A stretch of 64,000 bases of DNA from Eumeta japonica. Its lineage: Eukaryota; Arthropoda; Insecta; Lepidoptera; Psychidae. The translations under genes were made by a program, and so were the position numbers. This document shows positions 51,035 to 61,007 of this stretch, in pieces. The DNA lies in NCBI GenBank assembly GCA_005406025.1, contig BGZK01000886.1:186001-250000 (forward strand), given 5' to 3'. How positions within the stretch are numbered: position 1 is the first letter of the stretch; each line of letters starts with the position of its first letter. Under the pieces are notes generated by a model. It did no database searches, was not told the DNA's origin, and saw only the letters and a list, made by a program, of their open reading frames with translations.

Positions 51035-52695
51035 TCCATACATTTGTTAAACATCTCTTTTCTATGATAAAAGGAATTCTACGAGGTTTATAAACATTTT
51101 AACTCTTTCAATCACAAATTATAAGATAAGTACCATTTGACTCCTTTTACATTGAAATATTTAGAATATTATTAGTAACTTCAATTTTCTGATAAGGTCA
51201 TAGGACAGAAAATTATGTCACTAGCAAAAACTTTTTTATTATGTGAGTTAATCCTTTTTACATTTAATCCCTTCAATACTTTCACATCTAATGCTCCACA
51301 TTTGCAAAACAAAAATAAAATAAACCAACAAGTAGAAATATCAAAAAATTTACTACTCATCCGAGGTTATCAAACGAGTCAGCATGTTTAGGAACTACAA
51401 AAGTCTCTGATGATCTCGCATAAATTAAGCATGATCACATCACTTCACTGAATTTTGTCAATATGTCTAATAAAAGAAGTCACAAAATACTAGATCAAGT
51501 AGCCACAGCTCCTACGAGGAATACTTCAGATAGTGAAGAATCGTAATAGGTCTGAAGTCAAGGGGATATAAAAATGAAAAGTTACTGCCATAGTGTACCT
51601 CAAAGTCAACTATCAATCCATTTATGTTTATACCTGCACTTCTGCGGCTAACTGGTCAAGGTTTATTCTTGCCTAATGGCTTAAGAATGCCTGTAAAGAA
51701 AATAATTTTTCTGTCTACGGAATATCTGCCTAGATTTCTGGGGATTTTATTACAGCCTTCGCTGACAATGTTGTTAAAAATTTGCACATTCCAGAGTGAA
51801 GTTGTAGTATCAATTGCTCATTGTGAATCTAACTTAACTATAACAGGCACACCACACCAGAAGTTGGTTGGTCCATCTCATGAAGCGCTCATTGTTTATA
51901 TTTCATTGCCAGTACATAGCAATTTTAGAATCAGTCAGTATCCCCATAACAAGGGATATAAAATATAGATTTTTATTTCTTGTTTTGTAAGATGTAAGAC
52001 TCGTCCATTTTCCTTAAATCATAAGATTCATTACTGTAAGAAAAACATGTAAAAACAAATTAATGCACGCTCATGAGATGGAATTATAAAGTTAAACCTG
52101 AGAATTTTTTGACTTTTCCTTTGTATTTAATAACAAATACTTTAAAACTTTGTAATTTCATAATCCATATTGATTCCTGTGGAAAAAAGCTATATAAATA
52201 ATATCCTTTTTGATATAAAAGAAATTTTATTTCAGGTTCATCAATACAAATATAATTTGATTTCTGTTTCTAAGACCTTCTCATACTTGTGCCCATGAGT
52301 TAATTAATTTGAATATGGTTTCCTTGGTAATTAACTCATATTACACATAATACAATTATATGGTGAATAAAACAGAAACTATCAAAAATTAAAACATATT
52401 AATGCTCCACATTCAATTTTTGCTAACAAAATATTTTTTCAAACTTTCAATGGGACATTTGATGAGTTTCATTGCAAGAGGGCAATACCATGGTTTATAA
52501 ATGTTATTGTGAATATTAGCAAATGATACAAATAAGTGGCCAATAGGTATCGATGATTTTGATTTTTCTTAGCTTTTCCTTCATTTATATAATAAAATAC
52601 ACATTAAAAATTACCAAAATAAACACTCTAACACAACTATCATAAAGTAAGAATAAACATTTTTCAAATACCATACATTTAGCAAGTGTCCACTG
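51035..52695. other. No gene confirmed; downstream flank of PSMG4
   Basis: Contains a plus-strand 114-aa open frame at 51624-51968 with mixed composition and no known motif, and a short MSNKRSHKILDQVATAPTRN frame at 51463. Either could be a decayed element or exon; I cannot support a gene. Confidence 0.35.
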
Positions 52696-52700
52696 TGAAT

Positions 52701-53120
52701 CTAAAAACAATTTGGTCTATTTTTTATTTCTGTTATTAGTCCTTTTTCCACAAGAGGCCAAGAAAACCTATCTAAATTCAAATTACAGCTGACATACACA
52801 TGTTTGTTAAGTCCTTTTGCAAGCCGTGCCGCTAAATTTTTGGAACGTGAATGTGTTCCACCAGCGCCACTAAGTAACTCCGTAGCTAGCCCATTTGTAT
52901 ATTGTTCTGTGGACGCCATACCCAAAGCTAATTCTTCTAAACAAGGTGCTGCGCCATTTCCAATCCACAAAAGTAGCGAATCTTTCATACGCAAAACTTC
53001 TACTGTTGCAATCGGATCACCACTCCATATTTCAAATCTGTGTACACTCCAAGCACTCGTGCTTGACACTATTTGTTTTTCACTGCTGACTTTTGAAGTC
53101 ATTATTTCGTTCGTCTTCAC
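52701..53120 (-). CDS. PSMG4: Proteasome assembly chaperone 4 (PSMG4-like)
   Basis: PSMG4 pairs with PSMG3 and helps assemble the 20S proteasome alpha ring in the cytosol. The 139-residue product has the family features I recall from the human 123-residue protein in the same order: HRFEIW near the start (human NFSARLWEQLVHFHV), VLRMKDSLLLWIG (human VMRLTDSLFLWVG), LEELALGM (human LRNLAVAM), NLAARLAKGLNKHVYVSCNL (human LAQRLARKTNKQVFVSYNL) and a C-terminal LVEKGL (human LVENRI) leading to NRPNCF. It is a single uninterrupted exon. The start used is the first in-frame Met; Met7 is an alternative. The reverse strand carries a 131-aa open frame that is a shadow. Neighbours are repeats: a mariner remnant to the left and a jockey element to the right. 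Confidence 0.87.
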   Translation of the reverse strand: MKTNEIMTSKVSSEKQIVSSTSAWSVHRFEIWSGDPIATVEVLRMKDSLLLWIGNGAAPCLEELALGMASTEQYTNGLATELLSGAGGTHSRSKNLAARLAKGLNKHVYVSCNLNLDRFSWPLVEKGLITEIKNRPNCF

Positions 53121-54218
53121 AAATACATTCCAAGCAAATAGATACTCAAATAAAAGTAATATTTTGTATGAGATATTTGATGATGAACAAACCGCATAGA
53201 TAGGTATTAAAGATCCAAATGTATTAAATGCAGAACTTTAACATAAAATTTCATCTCACAATTCGAAAATCTCTTTGGTGCAGTATATAAACAAGTTAAT
53301 AAGTTTTTTTTTTGTTTTCTGATAGCTCTCTGTTTTCCAAATTTCTACATATTCACTGTATGCTAAACCGGTATTTCCAAAGCACAATTCATATTCATCT
53401 ATGAAAGCACAATAGTAATACGCTGGGTATCACAGAATATGTATATTTCCTACTTATGAAGAACTATTATTCCATAGATTAAAAAAATAAACAATTTAGC
53501 GCTATCTAATAAAATGCTCCCCGGAATAGCGAATTACAAAAATATCCCATATATATTTAAACTCATCAATATTCAAACTTTATTAAAATCTATATTTTTT
53601 ACCTCCAAGATAATTTAATATAGTTTCTTTGTAAGCAGAAATACTATCAATGATAAAAACAGCAAAATACCTATTTATGCTCACTCACTTCATTTTATAA
53701 AGAAAACAATTTCATTCGCACATGATGATATAATATATAGTACAAATATAAAATATTATAAGTAAAACATAAATTGAATGAATATAATATATTTTTGATG
53801 TGAAACATCTATTGGCACGCCTTGACAGTAAAATCGACTCTCATACCTGCGGCAAACGGTATTGCGCTGTCATGCCGTGATGCCCCCACTACGCCACCAC
53901 TCTGACTCCTTGTGTGCTCACGCACGTATACTATACACTTTTATTCTGACTTCACCTTACATTAAATTCAGCTATTAATTAAATTACACAATTGACTCTA
54001 TATTATTTACTATTTTCATTAATCAATTGTAGAATAATAATTTATTGATAACAAGTTGGCAGTATTTTAATATAGCTATTATTATTTTGTGCTATTACTA
54101 TAATTTGAATTTGTTTTCCAAGATAAGTCGGACATTAATTCGTTATTTAATTGATTTCATTAATTTATTTGACATATAATTTTAATATTTTAAAATAATT
54201 TATTATTGTTGTTTTAAT

Positions 54219-57200
54219 TTTTTTTTTTTTTGTTTCCCACTTGCGACGTAGAGGGGGTAAAAAATGTCTATCCCGCACACCCTCGCGCCCGTATGCGTGG
54301 GTACTAGTATGGGGCTGAAACCCACTAAAAAAGTCCCCCCTGAAGGTGAAGTCGGTGGTTCGGCTATGCTATGTCGTCAAACGACTGGTCGGACGACCGG
54401 TCAGACGACTATGCTAGTTTCGCCGTGCGCGGCCGGACGGCACGTGTTAGTGCCGACGACGCGTGACATGCCCTATGGACGACTCCTGAAGGTTGTTGTC
54501 TCGGCATCGGATGTCACGGGAAACCGTTACGGGTCGGTTCCAGTTCCTTCTGCCCGGCCAGGAACGGTCAGCGACGGCCGGGTGGAGTAAGGGATATAGG
54601 TCGATGACCTAACTAACGGATAGACCTACTCTAAGTCAGTCATCCGTGTCGTTGACGTCATAGAGGCTATCAACTGCCGCTGTAAGAGCGTCAGGTAGAT
54701 CAATTAGTATGTTCCGTGGCCTACGGATAAAGTGGGTGGGAGGCGGCGGTTCATAGTCGACCGTCGCGCGAAGGAGCGCATTGGGATGTGATCCCGTGAT
54801 GTCGAAGAATCGCTTCGAAACGTCCTTCATATATTTAGAAAGGGTGGGGAGTTCCAAATCTCTATGGAGAATGGAATTACGAACGCACCAATGTGCGTCC
54901 CTTGCTGCTCTACAGAATTTGTTCTGTATTACTTGTAGCCTATGTAGTGCTTTAGGAGCAGTGTGAGCGAATACTGGATACGCGTACGTCATTACCGTCT
55001 TAATGCACATTTTGTATAGTGTGCGCTTATTGCGTTTAGATATTTTGCTTTTTCTACCGAGCATGGCTCCGAGTCTTGCTGTGTAGAAAAGCGCATTCTT
55101 CCTAACACGCGCGATGTGCTCTCGAAAGTGGAGATTTTTATCGAGCGTGACACCTAAGTATTTATATAACCGTTGCCACGGAATTCTCGCGTTCAACATT
55201 TTTAGATTGGGAGTGTTCCAGTCCACAACAAGTTTACTCCTATTCTTGCAATACTTGAACTGTATAGCTACCAACTTATCAGGATTTACCTCGATCCGCC
55301 ACTTCCGGAACCATTGACCTAGCTCATCAATGGCCCTCCTAAAAAGGAGCGCGGTATCATGGGCAAAGAGCGCGAGCTGGACGCCGGACGTCGGACGCGG
55401 TATGTCGTTGGTGTACGCGGAGTACAAGAGGGGCGAGAGGGCGGAGCCTTGCGGAACTCCTGCTCTGATTAATCGTCTAGTCGAGTGAGTACGCTCATGC
55501 CTAAACGTGAAATGTTTGTTTGAGAGGAAATTTTGAATAGTGAGTATGAGACGATCTGGCACTTGGAGGGAATATAATTTATACACCAGACCTGCTTGCC
55601 ATACTCTATCGAAGGCCTTAGCTATGTCAAAGAAGACAGCTACGGTTCTCTGTTTGGTTTTAAAGCCCTCCGAGACATATTCTACTAAGCGGAGGACTTG
55701 TTGCGGACACAAATGAGCTGGGCGAAAAACCGAACTGTTCGTCAATGATAAGGCCTTTTCCGAAAAGGTGATTACTGAGACGAGTTTTAAGAACTCTCTC
55801 GAATAGTTTGGCCAGACCGCTCAGGAGGCTGATCGGTCTGTAACTGGCAGGGAGGTCGCGAGGTTTCCCTGGCTTGTGGATGCCGATTACCTCCGCCTCC
55901 TTCCAGGCGAAAGGAAAATAGCAATTTTGAAGGCATGCGTTAAAAATCGCGACCAGTAAACTTAAAAGTGGTTGGGAAAAGGATTTTATTGCTTTATTAC
56001 TAACACCATCTAGGCCCGGTGCCTTTCTGGTACTAATAAATTTCACCAGCGTTTGGACTTCGCTGAGTTAGATAGGCGTCAGATCGTCTTTGGGTTCAAG
56101 AGAGGTTTTTTGAAGAACCTCTTCCTCGATACTATTGATATGAGCTATGTCATGCGGGGGGGAGAAACGTGAGAGCATTGAGTCTCGATAGAGTCTGCAA
56201 TGCACTCCGCTACCTCCGCGTCGTCAAAGGCAATTGAACCATTCGGGCGGGGGTATAGGAGTATACCCTTCTGTTTGAAGCGCTTTGGTGGTTTTCCAAA
56301 ACGCTTGGTGAGACGGTCTAATTTCCTCCATGAGGTCACTCCAACTCTCATTTCGGAATTCCTGAACGCGACCTTTCACTTCGCGTTGGAGTGCTCGCGC
56401 TCTGGATCTATACTCTGGAGTGGGATATGCGCTCGCGCGGCGCAAAGCTGCGTTTTTTGCTCTTATCAATTCGAGAATGTCAGGCGGAAACTTCCAACGA
56501 TCCGAGAATGCCGGAACCTTCCGCTCGCATTTCTTGATCACCGTCCTGACGTGGCTGGTAAGAGCACCTATAGCGTGGTCAATCTCTTCAGTCATTCTAA
56601 TGTCATCCGGGATGCTATTGAGAGGTGGAGTGTCGATTTTTTCAAACGCTGTCGACACTCTCTTCCAGTCGGTAATTTCAATAGTAGAGATAGGCCTTCC
56701 GCCGTCGGGAGGACCCATTTTTAGCAATACCGGCCGGTGATCGGACAAAAGGCTATGAAGAGTCTCAATACTATTTAAATTTAAGGCGACTCCTTTAGTC
56801 AATGCAATGTCTAGGGTTGAAAGCCTGTTCGAATCGTTGTACGGGAAGTAAGTCGCTGTAGAGGGCGCGATAATTTCGAACTCTAGTCTGTCTTGGAGTC
56901 GATCCAGTTTTTCTCCATTTTGATCCATTATAGCACAGCCCCATCTGGGATTTTTACAATTAAAATCGCCGAAGAGGATGACGGCATCCCCTAGGGCAAG
57001 GAGGACTCTAAGGTCACTCCGGAGCAACGGCTTTGGATACGGGAGATAGACCGAGACTACGACGATAGTACGATGACCCGTCATAGCGAGTCTACAACCC
57101 GTGGCTTCCATGTCTGTTAGAGGGGGGATTGTTAAAGTACAGCAATGAAGCGAGCGACTATAGTAGAGGGTTGTACCTTCTCTTCTAGCGTACGTCCTGT

Positions 57201-57590
57201 CAGTTCGTAGTTGAACGTAGCCTGCGATGGCACAGGCTCTAGGCCTATTTGGTTTCAAATAGGTTTCTTGGATCAACGCGATATTGATCCCGTTCTCCGA
57301 CATACAGTTCGTCAGTTCGGGAATATTTTTTTGTAACCCGTTCGCGTTAAACGAAAGTAGTTTTGAATTTTTCGGTTTGCGGTGTCCAACTAAGGGGGGG
57401 GAAACACTGCTACACCCGGGTGTAGACTTTAAATCGATTCTAATCGTACTATCAGGTGATGGTACCTTACTAGAACTTGAAGGTTCTCCTCTACGTTGCG
57501 GCACGCTCGGAGCTGTCCCGCGAGCTCGAAGATCTCCGAGCTCGAAACCGCACGGAGTTGTTTTAATTACTGTAACTTCACCCTATTATA
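54219..57590 (-). mobile_element. Jockey-like non-LTR retrotransposon, 5'-truncated, degenerate
   Basis: On the minus strand the element begins near 57590 just before ORF2, runs through endonuclease and reverse transcriptase, then a GC-rich 3' UTR (54240-54630), and ends in a poly-A tail (the T run at about 54219-54232 on the plus strand). ORF1 is absent, as expected for 5' truncation. A short TTTATTATT-like sequence flanks both ends and may be the target duplication, but AT-rich context makes this uncertain. Base composition is far more GC-rich than the surroundings, suggesting a fairly recent insertion despite several frameshifts. Confidence 0.9.
54636..57504 (-). pseudogene. Jockey-like ORF2: endonuclease plus reverse transcriptase, frameshifted
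   Basis: The first piece (57504-56224) has apurinic-type endonuclease motifs in order: SFNANGLQKNIPEL, ALIQETYL, ILFGDFNCKNPRWG and LSDHRPVL. A second piece (about 56351-56145) continues in another frame. The third (56046-55660) carries RT signatures: KAPGLDGVSNKAIK and ASYRPISLLSGLAKLFERVL. The fourth (55745-54636) has the remaining RT core: AVFFDIAKAFDRVW, GVPQGSALSPLLYSAYTNDI and FAHDTALLF, where the family has F/YADD. The C-terminal region with HRLQVIQNKFCRAARDA is typical of jockey. At least three frame breaks (near 56230, 56100 and 55740) and the altered catalytic motif make it nonfunctional. Confidence 0.9.
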
Positions 57591-57599
57591 TTTTATTAT

Positions 57600-59260
57600 T
57601 ATTAAAGATAATAAAGTTATCTTGAAACTATTTATTTTTATTACTAATTGACAGAATTTCTAAAAGAATTCGAATCAGTTATAAATTATTTTAAATCGAA
57701 ATGTATATTGTATTTTATTTATAAACGTGAATATTCTTTAATTACTATTATATTTAAAATAATAAGAAAAGCATATTGATTTTATTAACAAACCTTATTA
57801 TTTTTTAATATTTTTCTAAATCATATTATTTTTATCGGAATTTATCAATTATAAATTCAAAAAAAATGAAAGGCAACTCTAATAATGTTTTTATTGATAC
57901 TATAAAAATTAAATGAGTCTGTGCCTCGTATCAAATTTCATATTCTCCTTTCAGTGTTTACCATTATGTGTATCAGTGACATTTTCCTAGGGTATAATGA
58001 TCTGAAACATACAGACTTATAAATGACCTATAAATAAACTTTGAATAGAAAAAATCAAATCATTAGTTTACTGAAATGTAACTAATATTGTATTATATAT
58101 TATTGTAATATATACCATTATATCTATAATTTGTCTATCGAGGATATTTGTCGATATTTAAATTATGAGAAACGTTATCGTACCTATACTCACGATTTTT
58201 CATCATTTAATCATTATAAAATTTAAAACAATCACAAATTCACTTTACTTTTATACTACAACTAATTAGATCCATTCGTCATTTGGTCAATGTTGAATTC
58301 ATAACCTTAAAACGAAATATCATTTCATTTGTAAAGAAATTAAGCTAATAAAATAATTAAATTAATATATATTTTTTTAATGTTAACAAACACAAAAATC
58401 ATAGTTGTACATACCTATACTTTAAAACTTTTTAGTGTGGGAATTATTTTCTTTTTCATTGTTTTATTTATGAGCATAGTTCGCAAAAATAAATTCGTAA
58501 CGAAAAAAAAACGATAGTAGTGTGAATAACAATCTCGACCCTAATCAATGTTAAACAATTTTGCATTTAATATCATGATTAAATATCTTCAAACTGCCAT
58601 ACAATTTTTATTTTAATATTCATATAAAGATAAATAAACGTTGAAAAATGGCATAAAATACTATCGTATCAATAAGCAAACGGTTTTGCTATCTGAGATT
58701 AAATTTTACAAAGCGGTAATTTATTAGGTAGAACATAACATATATCATTTTTTATACAAAAATAATATATACCTAACTACTAACTAGTTATGAAGCCAAT
58801 AAATAAGTAAGACCAAGGCAAAATAAGGTCAATAAATAATCATCGCGATCACCGTTTTAATTTATCGAACTCGGTTCCGCTATAGATAGCGGAACCGAGT
58901 TTGAAATTAGAATCAGTAGTATAACTAAATTTCAATTTACGTGTAAGGGGGATATGCCTAGTTTATGACTTTTAAAAGTTATCATGATATCATATTATCT
59001 TTATCCATTAATTCAACCGATCGTATGTCCACTTGACGTTTCAAGTATGTACACTCATTAATGGATAAAAACATTAATCATATTGCTTCTCTTTGAAGTT
59101 ATATTTCTTTAGGCGCGTTATGAAGAAATGATGAGAGTAAAATTTTAAGATGCGCGCGCTTCAGTGTAACACAAAATTAACAATGTGACACAAACTTAAC
59201 AGGTTGAAGTTGCCCGCTTCGAATTTTGCATGCATCTAGAAATCAGATGACAATGCAATA
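57600..59260. other. No gene recognised
   Basis: Very AT-rich, with one perfect hairpin at 58868-58901 and an old repeat-like stretch at 58450-58690. Confidence 0.5.
58868..58901. repeat. 15-bp perfect hairpin with TAGA loop
   Basis: AACTCGGTTCCGCTA, loop TAGA, TAGCGGAACCGAGTT. It is GC-richer than the flanking DNA. Confidence 0.85.
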
Positions 59261-59263
59261 TTA

Positions 59264-59659
59264 TTATGACATAGAGCTGATCTGATGATGGAGCTGGAAG
59301 GTGTCCATAGGAACTCCGTAATTAAGCAACGCAACCCTATCGAGTTTGGGCTCGTTTGATTCGTCTTGATCGGCGTGAATATGCAACTCCAACTTTGGGA
59401 AAAAGAGTTCGTTCCGTTTGTTATGAAAATGGATTACTTTTGGTTGATTAGATGGATGACCCAATACCAAGATGAGCACGTGCCGAGGGCTGAATAGTAT
59501 GAGGGTGTATAAATTTTTTTTAAACTGAACTTTATTGATTGTGTTGACTATCCTTTTCCAGCCTTTCATTATTTCATTGTGATTCATTTTTTGCATGCAA
59601 AAACCATTTTTTATTGATGCTAATGAAATATAACTTCTCACACGCGTACATAAGAACAC
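59264..59659 (-). CDS. Unidentified 131-aa reading frame, possible gene or last exon
   Basis: I do not recognise this protein. The frame has markedly higher GC than its flanks and a normal mixed composition: a basic N-terminal part (NEIMKGWKRIVNTINKVQFK), a hydrophobic run (LYTLILFSPRHVLILVLG), then a polar His/Glu/Asp-rich tail ending LLNYGVPMDTFQLHHQISSMS and a stop. Several internal Mets could be the true start; MQKMNHNEIM is plausible. It lies head-to-head with Gp93, about 550 bp away. It could be a small real gene, a terminal exon or an old insertion; the lack of low-complexity sequence favours coding. Confidence 0.35.
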   Translation of the reverse strand: MFLCTRVRSYISLASIKNGFCMQKMNHNEIMKGWKRIVNTINKVQFKKNLYTLILFSPRHVLILVLGHPSNQPKVIHFHNKRNELFFPKLELHIHADQDESNEPKLDRVALLNYGVPMDTFQLHHQISSMS

Positions 59660-59679
59660 GCATCTATTTTTTTTAAAGA

Positions 59680-60213
59680 CGTATGTACGCTTGTTAATTA
59701 GAAATATTTATGTGGACGAAAATTTCAATTTTGATATAGTCTATGATCACATTGGAAACGGGTGCAACTCTACAATCAATGCTTCACTTTTGGTTTTTAA
59801 GCTATGAAACCAGTTTAGCCAATAGAATTAAGCCATTTGTTACTATACAATGGCAGATATAGACTCTAGGTTGTTATTTGCTTGCGATACAGCGTGGTGC
59901 ATCGCTATTGGTTAGAGTCAGTATTACCAAATTTTGAACCAGTGAGAGAAAAGATACAATGCAAGTTCGTGGAACGACAGCATAAGTGGGTAGTGTGTTT
60001 TTCGAGAGTTCACTTTAGCACCGGCATTAAAGTAGAAGCTGTTGTGGAGCGTAGTTGGAAATCAAATTACCATTTATAGTTTAAAATAATCGTATTTGAA
60101 TTTTTAGAATACATTCTGGCATAACAGAAAGGGGCGCGTCAGACTTCACGCGTTTATCCTAATGAATTAAAGTTCTATATTTTAATGACGTATTAGCTCA
60201 ACATCGGTGAAAA
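59680..60213 (+). promoter_or_regulatory. Upstream region of Gp93 with weak ER-stress-like motifs
   Basis: The sequence holds CCAAT-N9-CCATT at 59819-59837, which resembles the ER stress element CCAAT-N9-CCACG in three of five 3' bases, and TGACGT at 60186-60191, the core of a UPRE/CRE-type site. Both fit an ER chaperone promoter, but each is a weak match. A plus-strand open frame at 59882-60079 is not recognisable. The start of a minus-strand reading frame at 59659 would make this a shared divergent promoter if that frame is real. Confidence 0.3.
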
Positions 60214-61007
60214 ATGAAGAAATTGTTCTATTTATTCATAGGGATTATCCTATTTGCAAGTGAGTATATATTTTATATTTTTTTGCCCAACATTCTTATA
60301 TCTGTTAACACGTATACAAGATGCTTCGCTTGACACGCCGGCATTTTTAGAAGTTTCTTACCTCCAATGAAATTGAGCCAAAAAGTAGATTATTTTTCTT
60401 TTTTCTGTATTAAAATTTGTATTTCTCTTAAAGAAGTTACTTTACTATGTACAGTTCACTTGTAAGTGCCGATTGTCTTATAAGTTGAAATAAGAATTCT
60501 TTGCATTTTCAAATTGCTTTCGAAATTATTTTCTTATTAGCAACTACTAAATTGAAGTTGTGCATAGTATCTTTCTATCATACTCTCAAAGCCAAATGTT
60601 AAATCATTAGGTTATGTTAGAGTTGTCTGGTAACAATAAGACCAATGACCGGAACTAGTTAAGAGCCTCTCGTAAAGCGTATTTATAGTTTCTCGCTATT
60701 AGATTCTAAAATCAATAATAAAATTATTGACTTTAATTTCATTTATCTGGGAAAACATCAAACTTTATAATAAGTACCTCCCCTTTTTCCTCTCTCTCCA
60801 ACTCTAGACTAAAATGCTGGTTCAAAGATAATATATCTCATAATTTAAAAATAAAATGTTTTATTGTACGATTGTAACAATATATCATATACATATTCTC
60901 ATTTGCAAGTTATGGAGTTGTACTCGCTGACACCGATAGTATGGGGACAGTGGAAACAGTGACAGTAGATGCAGACCTAGGCTCGTCGCGTGAAGGTTCT
61001 CGAACAG
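60214..61007 (+). CDS. Gp93: Gp93 / endoplasmin (GRP94, ER HSP90), 5' part: first two coding exons
   Basis: Endoplasmin is the ATP-dependent HSP90 chaperone of the ER lumen. Only the start of the gene lies here. Exon 1 (60214-60263) encodes MKKLFYLFIGIILFAS, a hydrophobic signal peptide. Exon 2 (60910-61007) encodes YGVVLADTDSMGTVETVTVD then ADLGSSREGSRT and ends ACAG|GTGAGT. The DADLGSSREGSRT peptide followed by a split Asp codon matches the start of insect Gp93 (DSDLGASRDGSRTDDE). The next expected peptide (DDE...KREEEAIKLDGLN) was not found before 64000, so exon 3 lies beyond the window or was missed. The exon 1 donor is uncertain: GTGAGT breaks the frame, while GA|GTATAT 4 nt later keeps it and gives FASDYGVV. 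Confidence 0.83.

Noticed and set aside
51624..51968. 114-aa plus-strand frame
   Set aside because: Mixed composition but no known motif, no conserved order and no splice context; not enough to call a gene.
52804..53199. 131-aa plus-strand frame
   Set aside because: Shadow of PSMG4 on the other strand.
54264..54590. 108-aa plus-strand frame
   Set aside because: Antisense to the jockey 3' UTR.
60214..60259. Gp93 exon 1 donor at GCAA|GTGAGT
   Set aside because: Best donor by consensus, but it puts exon 2 in a frame that stops and loses the DADLGSSREGSRT peptide.
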